From positions 1-28,703 of the IMG/VR virus record IMGVR_UViG_3300005529_001117: 28,703 bases of DNA. One strand, 5' to 3'. The notes beneath the pieces are model-generated. The model searched no databases. It was not told the DNA's origin and worked only from the letters and a program-made list of their open reading frames with translations. This document shows, piece after piece, positions 11,928 through 20,527 of this stretch. Both the position numbers and the translations under genes were made by a program. The DNA is from a virus. How positions within the stretch are numbered: position 1 is the first letter of the stretch; every line of letters starts with the position of its first letter.

Positions 11928-13577
11928 ATGCCTGAGTTCGGCTTTTGCGGCCCGGCGTATACGGCGGCGAGCGTGATCGCGGACGCGCAGCAGGCGGTGA
12001 ATCTGTATCTGGAGAAGGACGAGTCGGGCGCCGGCAAATCCAAGCTGACGCTCTACGGCACGCCGGGCACGGCGCCCTTCTGCACGCTGCCTGCGGCGCC
12101 GATCCGCGGGCTGTTTGTGGGCGAAGAGCGGATGTTCGCCGCGGCCGGTTCGCATCTCTACGAGATCTCAGCCGGCGGCGGCGTGACCGACCGGGGCGAG
12201 ATCGGCAACGATGGCTCTCCCGTGCAGATGTTCCCGAATGGCCAGCAGCTCTTCATCGTGTCCAACAAGCTGGCGTGGATCGATACAGGGACCGGGATCG
12301 TGCAGCCGCGCTACGACGGCAACACATACGAGGACCTGGCGATCGACGCCGCCGATACGCACAAGATCACAAGCGCCGAGACGCCGTTTGAGGCGAGCGA
12401 CGTGGGGACGTATCTGGACATCACCGGCGGCGCGGGATTCACCGTGCAGCGGGTACAGATTACGGCTGTAGACGGCAGCCACGTCGCGACCACAGACCTG
12501 GCGGTGGGCGCCGCCGGTTCGACGGGCGGCGCGGCGGGGCAGAAGCTCGGTGTGGTGACCGCGGTGCAGGGCGCGTTTCTGGACGGGTATTTCATCGCGC
12601 AGGTGGCGCCCGATCCGGGCGAAGCGCTCTCCAATAAAAAGTTCGCCGTCTCGAAGCTCTACGACGGGCTGCACTGGGATCCGCTCGACTACGGGATCAA
12701 AGAGGGCTACCCGGATGCGCTGGCGGCGATTCTGGCGGACCATGAGGAGCTGTGGCTGTTCGGCACGCAGACGACCGAGGTCTGGCGCAATGAGGGCTCG
12801 GCCGATTTCCCGTTCCGGCGCGATCCGTCGGGATTCATCCATCAGGGCTGCCGCGCGCCGTGGACGCCGACCTCGCTCGCCGGACAGGTGTTCTGGCTGG
12901 GCGGCGACGCGCGCTCCAAAGCGGTCGCCTGGCGGGCGCAGGGCTTTCAGCCGCAGCGCGTGTCGACGCATGCGGTCGAGCAGGCCTGGAACCAGTACGC
13001 GCGTGTGGATGACGCCGAGGCCTACGGCTATATCGAGAATGGGCACGCCTTCTGGGTGATCTCGTTCCCGTCGGCCGACGCCACCTGGTGCTACGACGTG
13101 ACGACCCAGAGCTGGCACCAGCGCGCGAGCTGGGACGGGTCCAACCTGCACCGGCACCGCTCGCGCTGGCATGCGTTCGTATTCGGCAAGCACTACGTGA
13201 GCGATTATGAGACCGGCGACATCTACGAATCGTCGGTCAACTTCTACTCCGACAATGGCGCCGACATCCGGCGGGTGCGCGCGGCGCCGCATATCGCGAA
13301 CGAGAACACGCACCAGTTCCACCACTTTTTGCAATTGGACATGGAGGTGGGGGTTGGGGAGCCTACTTCGATGACCCTGGCGTGGTCGAACGACGGCGGC
13401 CACACGTGGACCGCGCCGGTCTCGGCGTCGGCGGGCGCCAATGGCGACTACTTCCAGCGCGTGATCTGGCGGCGCCTCGGCAAGGCGCGCGACCGCGTGT
13501 ACAAAGTCACGATCACGGGGCAGACCAAAGTGGCGCTGGCGAATGCGTATGTACGGATCACACAGGGGACAAGCTGA
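11928..13577 (+). CDS. P22 gp10-like packaged DNA stabilisation protein
   Basis: A 549-aa homologue of P22 gp10, the tail hub protein that binds below gp4 and keeps packaged DNA in the head. Recognisable segments are the N-terminal GFCGPAYTAASVIADAQQAV and NLYLEKDE (4-32). The conserved beta-propeller-like core includes LDGYFIAQVAPDPGEALSNK, HEELWLFGTQTTEVWRNEG, RRDPSGFIHQGCRAPWT and SLAGQVFWLGGDARSK. The C-terminal section VSDYETGDIYE and WRRLGKARDRVYKVTITGQT is typical of phage stabilisation proteins. At 549 aa it exceeds P22 gp10 (472 aa), partly through a glycine-rich inserted region near residues 150-215 (TYLDITGGAGFTVQ, VGAAGSTGGAAG). The ATG at 11928 is preferred to GTG 11901 because conserved sequence begins there and the earlier region is the hic operator. 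Confidence 0.88.
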   Translation: MPEFGFCGPAYTAASVIADAQQAVNLYLEKDESGAGKSKLTLYGTPGTAPFCTLPAAPIRGLFVGEERMFAAAGSHLYEISAGGGVTDRGEIGNDGSPVQMFPNGQQLFIVSNKLAWIDTGTGIVQPRYDGNTYEDLAIDAADTHKITSAETPFEASDVGTYLDITGGAGFTVQRVQITAVDGSHVATTDLAVGAAGSTGGAAGQKLGVVTAVQGAFLDGYFIAQVAPDPGEALSNKKFAVSKLYDGLHWDPLDYGIKEGYPDALAAILADHEELWLFGTQTTEVWRNEGSADFPFRRDPSGFIHQGCRAPWTPTSLAGQVFWLGGDARSKAVAWRAQGFQPQRVSTHAVEQAWNQYARVDDAEAYGYIENGHAFWVISFPSADATWCYDVTTQSWHQRASWDGSNLHRHRSRWHAFVFGKHYVSDYETGDIYESSVNFYSDNGADIRRVRAAPHIANENTHQFHHFLQLDMEVGVGEPTSMTLAWSNDGGHTWTAPVSASAGANGDYFQRVIWRRLGKARDRVYKVTITGQTKVALANAYVRITQGTS

Positions 13578-13780
13578 TGGCGAATCTATCGATGTTTCAA
13601 CCGAATCTGGTGCTCAAGATGGTCGAGGCCTCCAGCCTGTTTTACGAGGCGCTGCGCACCGGCAATGTCGAGGACTATCACAAGTACCTCGATCTCTGGA
13701 ACCAATACCGGCAGCAGATGGGCTACCCGTTGTATGTCAGCCCATTGACCGATGAAGAGATCGCGCGCAACAAGCACTGA
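13577..13780 (+). CDS. Hypothetical virion-module protein (67 aa)
   Basis: A 67-aa mostly helical protein (FQPNLVLKMVEASSLFYEAL, then NVEDYHKYLDLWNQYRQQMG) with no membrane segment or recognised domain. Start and stop both overlap neighbours (TGATG at 13575-13579 and TGATG at 13778-13782), so it is embedded in a coupled cluster between gp10 and the next structural gene. In P22 this position is occupied by the tail needle gp26, but this protein is far too short to be a needle. A connector or assembly accessory role is only a guess. Confidence 0.72.
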   Translation: MANLSMFQPNLVLKMVEASSLFYEALRTGNVEDYHKYLDLWNQYRQQMGYPLYVSPLTDEEIARNKH

Positions 13781-14247
13781 TGCCGGCCGAGACAGTTCGC
13801 GTTCCGATCCAGACCCCGATGTTCGACGAGTCGGGGAACCTGACGCGGACCTGGGTGCTGTTTTTCGAGCGGCTGTTCCGCGGCGGCGATTCGTACACGG
13901 TGACCTGGGGCGTGGGAATCGGGGCCAATGTCGCGGTGGGCACGGATGTCGCGCCGCATTACCTGGTGCCGCGCGAGGGCACGGCGGTGAAGGCGACGGC
14001 AACCGCGAAGACGTGGCCGGAGGGCGGCGATGTGCGGATCGACATTCTGGCCAAGCGGCCCGGCAAGCGGGCGGCGTCGATCTTCGGCGAGCGGAAATTG
14101 GTGATTTCCGCCGATCACACGGACGATGTCGAGCGACCGCTCTCCTACGGCCTGGCCGAGGGGGACCTGCTGACGCTGGATGTGCTCAGCGCCGGCGCGA
14201 GCGTACCGGGTAAAGACATCACGGTGCAGTTGACGATCGAGACGTAG
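13780..14247 (+). CDS. Predicted virion/tail structural protein (155 aa)
   Basis: A 155-aa beta-rich protein. The N-terminal motif PIQTPMFDESGNLTRTWVLFFERLF (residues 9-33, read in two parts) is common at the start of phage virion proteins near tail genes. The remainder alternates short strands (TVTWGVGIGANVAVGTDV, VRIDILAKRPGKRA, DITVQLTIE), suggesting a beta-sandwich. No catalytic motif is seen. The ATG overlaps the stop of the upstream gene by one base and the downstream gene begins 2 bp after its stop. It is probably part of the tail or head-tail interface, although the exact role is unknown. Confidence 0.72.
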   Translation: MPAETVRVPIQTPMFDESGNLTRTWVLFFERLFRGGDSYTVTWGVGIGANVAVGTDVAPHYLVPREGTAVKATATAKTWPEGGDVRIDILAKRPGKRAASIFGERKLVISADHTDDVERPLSYGLAEGDLLTLDVLSAGASVPGKDITVQLTIET

Positions 14248-14249
14248 TC

Positions 14250-14522
14250 ATGGCCGCCAATGTCACACAGGAAGCTCTCGAGCCGATCGGCAAGGGCGCG
14301 AACTCGCGGGCGAATGCGACCGCGCAGGCGCTCGAAGTTGCGGGCGGCCCGGCGGCGAGCCGGGCCGAGATCACGCACCAGGCGGTCGAGATCGCGGGCG
14401 GCCCCACGGCCAGCCGCGCCCTGGTGACGCATCAGGCGCTCGAGATCATCGGCAAGCTGCGCGTGCCGGCCAACTACGTCGAGGGAGCGGTGCCGGCGGC
14501 GATCGGGGCTTTCGTCTATTGA
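14250..14522 (+). CDS. Short repeat protein with 18-residue tandem units (90 aa)
   Basis: A 90-aa protein largely built from an 18-residue repeat beginning at residue 8: EALEPIGKGANSRANATA, QALEVAGGPAASRAEITH, QAVEIAGGPTASRALVTH and a partial QALEIIGK. Each unit has the pattern QAxExxGGPxASRAxxTH, that is, a short strand or helix, a Gly-Pro turn and an Ala-Ser-Arg step. Phage structural genes often carry similar (R-V-S-Q)-type repeat proteins near the tail, usually annotated as hypothetical. The C-terminal 20 residues (RVPANYVEGAVPAAIGAF) are not repeated. It follows the upstream stop by 2 bp. Role unknown; repeats suggest an elongated or trimeric virion component. Confidence 0.7.
   Translation: MAANVTQEALEPIGKGANSRANATAQALEVAGGPAASRAEITHQAVEIAGGPTASRALVTHQALEIIGKLRVPANYVEGAVPAAIGAFVY
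14271..14447 (+). repeat. 54-bp tandem coding repeats
   Basis: Three full units of 54 bp start at 14271, 14325 and 14379 and a partial unit starts at 14433. The second and third are the most similar. They encode the 18-aa repeats of the surrounding gene. In-frame unit length allows copy-number change without loss of reading frame. Confidence 0.75.
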
Positions 14523-14523
14523 C

Positions 14524-15624
14524 ATGCTGACCTTCATCGATTCGTTCGCCCATTACGCGAGCGGGGACCAGGCCAAAAAGTGGACCATCGGGGGGAGCGG
14601 CGTATCTCTGAATCCATCGGGCGGGCGGGATAACCGGCCGTATCTGAGCCTGACGGGCAGCGGCCCCATGATCACGCTGCCCAAACAATCGGGGCAGAGC
14701 CAGGTGGTGCTGGGAGTGGCCTACCGCAACACGCTGCCCTACTGGGGCGACATGCTGCGCATCGGCGTAGCCGGCGACCATCCGCCGACCGATCCCGCCA
14801 ACGGCCCGCCATATATCGATGACGCGGTGACGCTGCGGTCGATCAGCGACGGCACACTGTACCTGCATTATGAGGGCTGGAAGCTCCAGGGCGGTTCCTA
14901 TAGCGGGATTCAGGCCAATAGCGGGATCATTACGCTGCCGCCCGACAACATTCAGGTGAACCAATGGTATTATCTCGAACTCAAGCTGACCTGGTCGGGT
15001 TCGGATAACGCCATGGGCGTGGAACTCCGGGTCAACGAGCAGACCGTGTTCTCGGACCCGGCGCCGGTGTTCGTCCAAAGCGGCACGGGCTATCCGATTC
15101 TGCTGGGAGATTTCTCGTACTACTACGTGCTGCTCAACGTCGGCAACTGGCAGGATCTGTATGTGCTCGACGACACGGGTTCGCACAACACCGATTACCT
15201 GGGCGATTCGAAGGTGATCTGCGTGTACCCGCGGGCCGATGGCTCGCACACGGACTGGACGCCGGACACGGGCACTGACCACTATGCGCGGGTAAACGAG
15301 CATCCGCCCGACGATGCAACTTCGTACGTGCACGCGGACACGGCGGGAGCGATCGACACGTATTTCTTCGATGCGGTGACGCTGATTTCGGACATTCAGG
15401 GAGTGCAATTGAATACCTGGGCGCAGAAAGAGGATGCCGGACAGCGGCAGATCGCGGCGGTGTGCGTGTCGGGCGGCGCGGATCACGCCGGCGCCAACGT
15501 GAAGGCGCTGAACACGAGCTGGGGCGACACGCGCGAGATCTGGGAGCGGAACCCGGACGGCGGCGGGCAGTGGACGCCGGGCGCGATCGACGCCGCGGAG
15601 TTCGGCGTCAAACTGGTGACGTGA
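14524..15624 (+). CDS. Virion structural protein with lectin-like domain (366 aa)
   Basis: A 366-aa beta-rich protein, probably a tail or decoration protein. The N-terminal part (LTFIDSFAHYAS, SGPMITLPKQSGQSQVVLG, VNQWYYLELKLTWSGSDNAM and GVELRVNEQTVF, up to about 185) has the strand pattern of a concanavalin A-like (LamG) jelly roll. The following section is one I associate with phage structural proteins: QDLYVLDDTGSHNTDYLGDS, then KVICVYPRADGSHTDW and DTGTDHYARVNEHPPDD. It ends with WTPGAIDAAEFGVKLV. No hydrolase catalytic motif is evident. A glycan- or surface-binding role is inferred from fold type only. It starts 1 bp after the upstream stop. Confidence 0.75.
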   Translation: MLTFIDSFAHYASGDQAKKWTIGGSGVSLNPSGGRDNRPYLSLTGSGPMITLPKQSGQSQVVLGVAYRNTLPYWGDMLRIGVAGDHPPTDPANGPPYIDDAVTLRSISDGTLYLHYEGWKLQGGSYSGIQANSGIITLPPDNIQVNQWYYLELKLTWSGSDNAMGVELRVNEQTVFSDPAPVFVQSGTGYPILLGDFSYYYVLLNVGNWQDLYVLDDTGSHNTDYLGDSKVICVYPRADGSHTDWTPDTGTDHYARVNEHPPDDATSYVHADTAGAIDTYFFDAVTLISDIQGVQLNTWAQKEDAGQRQIAAVCVSGGADHAGANVKALNTSWGDTREIWERNPDGGGQWTPGAIDAAEFGVKLVT

Positions 15625-15634
15625 CGGCGGGCCG

Positions 15635-15829
15635 ATGAGACGCTGGCGAATCTGGCATCGCCTGCTCCACTGGACAGGCATGCATAAAGGCTACCTGGTG
15701 ATGTACACCGAATGGCCCAGCAAGCGGCAGATGCACGGGTTCCTCTGCGGCGACTGCGGGCGTCTGACGTGGTCCTATCCCACGCGGCCCGAGGAAGCGC
15801 TGATCGTGCCGCGGAGGCGGTCGCGATGA
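15635..15829 (+). CDS. Small basic protein with CxxC (64 aa)
   Basis: A 64-aa basic, tryptophan-rich protein (RRWRIWHRLLHWTG, GYLVMYTEWPSKRQMHGFLC, then GDCGRLTW) with one CxxC pair at about residues 38-41. No known family is recognised. Coding is supported by the ATGA overlap of its stop with the next gene (15826-15829), the 10-bp gap to the upstream stop and a purine/G-rich stretch before the ATG. A single CxxC could bind metal as a dimer or be structural. Alternatively this could be spacer sequence that happens to be open. Confidence 0.55.
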   Translation: MRRWRIWHRLLHWTGMHKGYLVMYTEWPSKRQMHGFLCGDCGRLTWSYPTRPEEALIVPRRRSR

Positions 15830-16314
15830 CGGCGACGGTGGTATTTGCGAGCGCGTTCACGTTCGCGCCGACCGAGGACCGCGATCTGATCCGCATGGTG
15901 GTGACGCATCCGGCGGTCTACAAGCACGTATCGGATGATTTCTCGCCGCCGCCGGAAGAGTACGAGCCGCACCCGGGAATGCAGTACGTGAGTGTGTGGG
16001 ACAAAGGCGAGCTGCTGGGGATGTGGATCTTTCAGCCGCATAATGCCGTGTGCTACGAGGTGCACACGTGCCTGCTGCCGTGCGCCTGGGGCGAGCGCGG
16101 CCAGCGGGCGGCGCGGGAAATGGCGCACTGGATCTTCGCGCATACGCCGTGTAAGCGCATCATCACGAATGTGCCGGTGTCGAACCGCCTGGCGCTGCGG
16201 TTTGCGCGGGCGGCGGGGATGACGGAGTTCGGAGTGAATAAACGCTCCATAGCGAAGGGCGGGCAGCTTGAGGACCAGATTCTGCTCGGGCTGAGCCCGG
16301 AGGAGGTGCAGTAA
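15826..16314 (+). CDS. GNAT-fold protein, probable gp14-like head assembly protein
   Basis: A 162-aa protein with the layout of a GCN5-related N-acetyltransferase: strand VVFASAFTFAPTED, central strands MQYVSVWDKGELLGMWIFQP (51-70) and VCYEVHTCLLPCAWGERGQR (75-94). Then come helix AAREMAHWIFAHTPC, strand RIITNVPVSN and helix RLALRFARAAGMTEFG (118-138). The canonical acetyl-CoA loop is replaced by LPCAWGERGQR, so cofactor binding is uncertain. It lies directly before the gp7-like ejection gene, the position of gp14 in P22, whose family is also GNAT-like. I therefore infer a virion-assembly role rather than a free acetyltransferase. ATGA overlap with the 64-aa gene sets the start. Confidence 0.72.
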   Translation: MTATVVFASAFTFAPTEDRDLIRMVVTHPAVYKHVSDDFSPPPEEYEPHPGMQYVSVWDKGELLGMWIFQPHNAVCYEVHTCLLPCAWGERGQRAAREMAHWIFAHTPCKRIITNVPVSNRLALRFARAAGMTEFGVNKRSIAKGGQLEDQILLGLSPEEVQ

Positions 16315-16318
16315 ACCC

Positions 16319-17317
16319 ATGCCAGTTGCAGCAGCGATTCCGGCCATCGTCGGCGGCGTCACATCGGTTGTAGGCGGGCTTCAGGGGCGGAGCGCGGCCA
16401 AGAACGCGGCCGCCGCGCAGCAGGCCGCCGCTGGGCGCGCCGGCCAGACGTTCACGACCGCCGGCGAGCGCGCGATCACGGGCGTCAACGAGGGCGTGAC
16501 CAACGCCAACCAGGCGCTCGAAACCGCGTATACCCGCGGCACGGAAGCGCTCTCGCCCTACCAGCAGGCGGGCGCCGAAGCGCTCACGTCGCTGCGCTCG
16601 CTCTTGGCGCCCGGCGGGGATCTCTCACGCACGTTTACGGCGGCCGACATGAAGGCCTACGACCCGGGCTATCAGTTCCGGCTGGACGAGGGGAACAAGG
16701 CGGTCCAGCGGTCGGCCGCGGCCGGCGGCGGGGCGCTCGGCGGCGCCACGCTCAAGGCGCTGACGCGCTACGCGCAGGGCGCGGCGTCGAGCGAGTACGC
16801 CAACGCCTTCGACCGGTTTATGCGGGGCCAGCAGCAGCGCTACACGATGCTGTCGGGCCTGGCGGGCTCGGGGCAAAACGCCGCGACCAACCTCGCGGAC
16901 CTGGCCGCCAGTACCGGCGCGCGCACGTCGGGCAACATCATGGGCGGCGCGCAACTCGCGGGGGGGTTCGGGATGGACGCCGCGCGGGGCCTGGCTGAGG
17001 CGCAGATGGGCGCCGGCAATGCGCAGGCGGCGGGCCATGTCGGGAGCGCGAATGCCTGGAACGGGATGCTGTCGGGTCTGGCGGGCAGCGCCCAGATGCT
17101 GGGCCAGGACATGGGCTGGACCCAACCCAGAGTCGCGCAGCCTATGCAGTATGCCCTGCCCACGCTGGGCCAAGCGGCGCCGATGCCGATGGTTCTGCCG
17201 GCGGCGCCGGCGCTGACAGCGGGGGCCGCGGCTCCGGCCTCGAGTCCCTTGGCCTATTCGCCCACCATGCCCTACGATCCCCGCTACTGGACGTCGGCTG
17301 CCGGGGGAATGTACTGA
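16319..17317 (+). CDS. P22 gp7-like DNA ejection (internal virion) protein
   Basis: A 332-aa Ala/Gly-rich protein of the type annotated as DNA transfer or ejection protein gp7. These are carried in the head and expelled into the host to help DNA cross the envelope. The N terminus has a small hydrophobic Ala/Gly/Val segment (PVAAAIPAIVGGVTSVVGG). The diagnostic core is AYDPGYQFRLDEGNKAVQRS (about 116-135), followed by AAAGGGALGGATLKALTRYA and ASSEYANAFDRFMRGQQQRY (about 157-176). The C-terminal third is Gly/Ala/Pro/Met-rich and probably disordered. Long apolar helices fit membrane insertion. Its stop overlaps the ATG of the next gene by 1 bp (TGATG). It is the first of three consecutive long virion genes, matching the P22 order 7-20-16. 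Confidence 0.85.
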   Translation: MPVAAAIPAIVGGVTSVVGGLQGRSAAKNAAAAQQAAAGRAGQTFTTAGERAITGVNEGVTNANQALETAYTRGTEALSPYQQAGAEALTSLRSLLAPGGDLSRTFTAADMKAYDPGYQFRLDEGNKAVQRSAAAGGGALGGATLKALTRYAQGAASSEYANAFDRFMRGQQQRYTMLSGLAGSGQNAATNLADLAASTGARTSGNIMGGAQLAGGFGMDAARGLAEAQMGAGNAQAAGHVGSANAWNGMLSGLAGSAQMLGQDMGWTQPRVAQPMQYALPTLGQAAPMPMVLPAAPALTAGAAAPASSPLAYSPTMPYDPRYWTSAAGGMY

Positions 17318-19053
17318 TGCCCATCGATCCATCCATCGTTCTCGGCGTGCGGCCGCCCGAGAATCCGCTCGAGACCCAGCAGCGCGTGCTCACGCTGCGC
17401 ACGCTCGCGGGCCAGCAGCAGTATCAGCAGGAGCATCTGAAGACGCTTGCGATGCAGAATGAGTTGCAACGCCAGGCGATCGCGGACCAGCAGGTGTTGC
17501 GGCAGGCCTGGGCGCAGTCGGGCGGCGATCTGGATCGCGTGCTCGAATCGGTCGCGGGCAAGGTGTCGCCCGACACGATGCTGAAGATCCAGAACTCGAT
17601 CCTGGAGCACAAAAAGGCGCTGACGCAGGCGAAGCTCGAGGACCTGAAACTGACGCAGGGGCACGCGCAGGCGGTGGGCAATGCGGCGCAAGGCCTGCTG
17701 TCGCTGCCGCCCGGCCAGCGGCAGGCCCTCTATCCCGGCGTACGGGCCCGGCTCATTCAGAACGGGAATATTTCGCCGGCCGACGCGCCGGAGTTCTATC
17801 CCGGCGACGCCTGGCTCCAGCAGCACGTGGCCAATGCGCTCACGGCCGACAAGCAGATCGAAGCGGAACTCAACCGGCGCAAAACCGCGGCCCAGGAAGT
17901 CACGGCCGCATCCCACGCCCAGCAGGCCGTGACGAGTGCGCAGCGCCTGGCGGCCGAGCAGCCGGGCCTGGAGGCGCAGGCCGATGCGCGGGTGCGGGCG
18001 GATATCGCGGCGAAGCTCGCCGGCGCCACGAATGCCGAGCAATATAAAGCGATTCTCGAGGATCTGCCTCTGAAATACGCCCGCACACTGCCGCCGCCCG
18101 AGCAGTTCGATCCGGCGAAGACGCCGGCGCAGGTGCGCATGTGGGGGATGACGCCGGCCGAGCAGGCCGTCAACATCCGGCAGACCATGCCGAACACGCC
18201 GACCGAGCTGGCCATGGTCGCGAATGATCCGAACGCGCCGCCGGAACAGAGGGCGCAGGCGAAACAAGCGCTGAGGGTATTGGAGCAGCATGCCGCGGCA
18301 TCGCGGCCGGTCACGCAGTTCGTCGCGCCGCCGGCAATGGCGGGCCAGCAGAGCGCGACCATCGACCAGGTGCCCGAGAATATTCGCGGCCAGGTCAAGG
18401 CGATCATCGAGTACCGGACGCCCACGCCGCCGCTCGGGCGCAATAACCCCACCAACCAGGCGATCAATTACTGGGTGAACAAGGTCGACCCGAGCTATGA
18501 CGCGACGCAGTTCCCGGCGCGGAACAAACTGCGGGCCTCGTTCACGAGCGGGAAAGACGCCGACAACATCACCGCGATCAACACGGCGATCGGGCATTTG
18601 GGAACGCTCTACAACGCCGGCAAGCAGCTCGGCAACGTCAACCTGCGAGCGTACAACACGTTTGCGAATTTCCTTTCCCGCGAGTTCGGCCAATCGACCG
18701 TCAAACCGTTCCAGACGGCTCGCATCGGCGTGAGCGAAGAACTGGCCAAGGCATTTAAAGGCGGCATCGCGACGGAAGGCGAAGTGAAGCAATGGCAGAA
18801 TGCCATCGATGCTGCGGACAGTTGGCCGGCATTGCAGTCCGCGATTCAGACGGCAACGGAGATGCTGGCTTCACGCGTTGCCGCGCTTGAGGACAAGTAC
18901 ATGCGGGGTATGGGGAAAGCGCCCGAGCAGCCGCTGCTCTCGCAGAAATCCACGAAGGTGTTGAGTCAGATGCAGGGGACCGGCGGCGCTGGCGACAAGA
19001 AAGCCACGCATCGATTCAATCCACAAACCGGGAACATCGAGGAGGTCCGCTAA
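17317..19053 (+). CDS. Probable internal/ejection virion protein (578 aa)
   Basis: A 578-aa largely helical protein in the position of P22 gp20. The N-terminal 130 residues are glutamine-rich and coiled-coil-like (ETQQRVLTLRTLAGQQQYQQ, EHLKTLAMQNELQRQA, SGGDLDRVLESVAGKVSPD). The middle is an Ala/Glu/Gln helical region. The C-terminal half contains a more conserved, compact section (RASFTSGKDADNITAINTAI, GHLGTLYNAGKQLG, FQTARIGVSEELAKAFKGG, about 407-490). No enzyme motif is visible. It starts on the stop of the gp7-like gene. GGAGG near its 3' end (19041-19045) serves the next gene. The assignment as ejection protein comes from synteny, length and composition rather than from a specific motif. 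Confidence 0.72.
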   Translation: MPIDPSIVLGVRPPENPLETQQRVLTLRTLAGQQQYQQEHLKTLAMQNELQRQAIADQQVLRQAWAQSGGDLDRVLESVAGKVSPDTMLKIQNSILEHKKALTQAKLEDLKLTQGHAQAVGNAAQGLLSLPPGQRQALYPGVRARLIQNGNISPADAPEFYPGDAWLQQHVANALTADKQIEAELNRRKTAAQEVTAASHAQQAVTSAQRLAAEQPGLEAQADARVRADIAAKLAGATNAEQYKAILEDLPLKYARTLPPPEQFDPAKTPAQVRMWGMTPAEQAVNIRQTMPNTPTELAMVANDPNAPPEQRAQAKQALRVLEQHAAASRPVTQFVAPPAMAGQQSATIDQVPENIRGQVKAIIEYRTPTPPLGRNNPTNQAINYWVNKVDPSYDATQFPARNKLRASFTSGKDADNITAINTAIGHLGTLYNAGKQLGNVNLRAYNTFANFLSREFGQSTVKPFQTARIGVSEELAKAFKGGIATEGEVKQWQNAIDAADSWPALQSAIQTATEMLASRVAALEDKYMRGMGKAPEQPLLSQKSTKVLSQMQGTGGAGDKKATHRFNPQTGNIEEVR

Positions 19054-19054
19054 A

Positions 19055-20524
19055 ATGCCAAAAGTTGTCGAGGTGCCGGGCATCGGAAACGTCGAATTTC
19101 CCGAAGCCATGAGTGACCAAGAGATCTCCGCGGCGATCCGCAACCGCCTGAATCAGACATCGCGTGTCGGCGGGCAGAAGGTTTTGGATTACACCAATCA
19201 AATGCTGGCGAACATCCCGTCGAGCGCAGCCCGTTTCGTCGGGGATATCGCGACGGCTGTGGGTAATCCAAAAGAAACTGCGGCTGCTCTCGGCGGGCTC
19301 GGGCTGGGGCTCTCCGGCGCTCCCGCTTACCGTCAGAACGTCAACGCGCTGGTGAATCTCTACAAGCAGCGGTATGGCGGCTGGGATCAGTTCACCGAAA
19401 CATTGAAAACCGATCCGGTGGGAGTGCTCGCCGATCTTTCAGCGCTGGCCGATGCAGCGGGCGGTGCTACCAAAAGCCTGCAAATAGCCGCAGATGCGGC
19501 GAAGGCCTCGCGCCTGGCCGATGTGGCGGGTACAGCCTCCCGCACGGCGCGAACCGTGAGCGAGGCGACGAGCCCGATCCTCATTCCGAAGCAGGCGGTC
19601 CAAGCCGCAGCGACCGCCGCCCAAGTGCCGCAGTATTTGTACCGTACGGCGCTGCGTGGGGGATACGAGGTCCGTACGCCGATTGAAGACGTGCGTCAGC
19701 TTGCGCGCACCGGCCTCGCATCATCCCTGCCCGTCACAGAAAGCGGCGTGCGGCGGCTCTATGATTTGCTCGTCGATCTCAATCAGGACGTGAACCGGAC
19801 GATCCAGGCCGGCAGCCAACGAGGCCTCACGCTCGATACCGAGAAGATCGCGCGCTATGCCGAAGACGTGAAGCCACAATTCGAAACGGTGACGCGCGAA
19901 TCGAGCCAACGGCCCATCCAGCGCGTACAGGACGAGTTCACACGCGAATGGGGCCCGCAGCCGGCTCAGCCGGCCGGGCTGGTCAATGCGCAGGGTCAAC
20001 CGATTCAATCAACGCTTCAGGGCTGGCGGCCGATGCCGGTAGGGCAAGGCCAGGCGATTAAGGTCAACACATACCGCGAGCTGCAAAATGAGTTCGGCAA
20101 AATGTCGACCGCCGAAGTGGAGGCCAAGAAAGCGCTGGCCCGCGGAATCAAGGACGAGCTGGTCGCGGCATTACCGGAATTATCCGCGCTGAACGCCAAG
20201 GAGGCGAAACTACTCGATCTGTCCCCGGTTCTGGAGAAAGCAGTGAACAAGGCGTCCAACGCGACCGGCGGCGGTCTCAAGACCTTGATCACGAGCGGCG
20301 TCGCGAAAGGCATCACGGAAAGCAATAAGCTCGCCGTGGCGGCCGGACTGATACAGATGGTTTTAAACGATCCGGCCGTGCGCTCGCACCTGGCGATCGC
20401 ACTGAACTATGGGCAGCGGGCCCGCCCGGCAACCCGTGCCGGCGCGACGATAGGTACGGCATTGTCGAGAATTCAGGAGTATGAGGATCAACTTCGGCAG
20501 ATTGCCGCTGGTTCCCAGCAATAA
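19055..20524 (+). CDS. Probable internal/ejection virion protein (489 aa)
   Basis: A 489-aa protein in the position of P22 gp16. The N-terminal KVVEVPGIGNVEFPEAMSDQ and EISAAIRNRL (3-32) is a recurring opening motif of phage internal proteins in this position. The rest is helical and Ala/Thr/Ser-rich (ALADAAGGATKSLQIAADAA, KASRLADVAGTASRTA). The central section includes LPVTESGVRRLYDLLVDLNQ and EVEAKKALARGIKDELVAAL, and the C-terminal part is amphipathic. No lysozyme or transglycosylase motif is apparent. The ATG is preceded by GGAGG at 19041-19045 (9-nt spacing). It is the last gene of the rightward virion block before the lysis region; a short leftward gene ends 3 bp downstream. Confidence 0.7.
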   Translation: MPKVVEVPGIGNVEFPEAMSDQEISAAIRNRLNQTSRVGGQKVLDYTNQMLANIPSSAARFVGDIATAVGNPKETAAALGGLGLGLSGAPAYRQNVNALVNLYKQRYGGWDQFTETLKTDPVGVLADLSALADAAGGATKSLQIAADAAKASRLADVAGTASRTARTVSEATSPILIPKQAVQAAATAAQVPQYLYRTALRGGYEVRTPIEDVRQLARTGLASSLPVTESGVRRLYDLLVDLNQDVNRTIQAGSQRGLTLDTEKIARYAEDVKPQFETVTRESSQRPIQRVQDEFTREWGPQPAQPAGLVNAQGQPIQSTLQGWRPMPVGQGQAIKVNTYRELQNEFGKMSTAEVEAKKALARGIKDELVAALPELSALNAKEAKLLDLSPVLEKAVNKASNATGGGLKTLITSGVAKGITESNKLAVAAGLIQMVLNDPAVRSHLAIALNYGQRARPATRAGATIGTALSRIQEYEDQLRQIAAGSQQ

Positions 20525-20527
20525 GGA

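Noticed and set aside
14446-15681. Long (411-aa) leftward reading frame opposite the lectin-like gene
   Set aside because: Arg/His/Val-rich composition is that of a mirror frame of GC-rich coding DNA; similar long mirror frames occur opposite the portal, coat and ejection genes.
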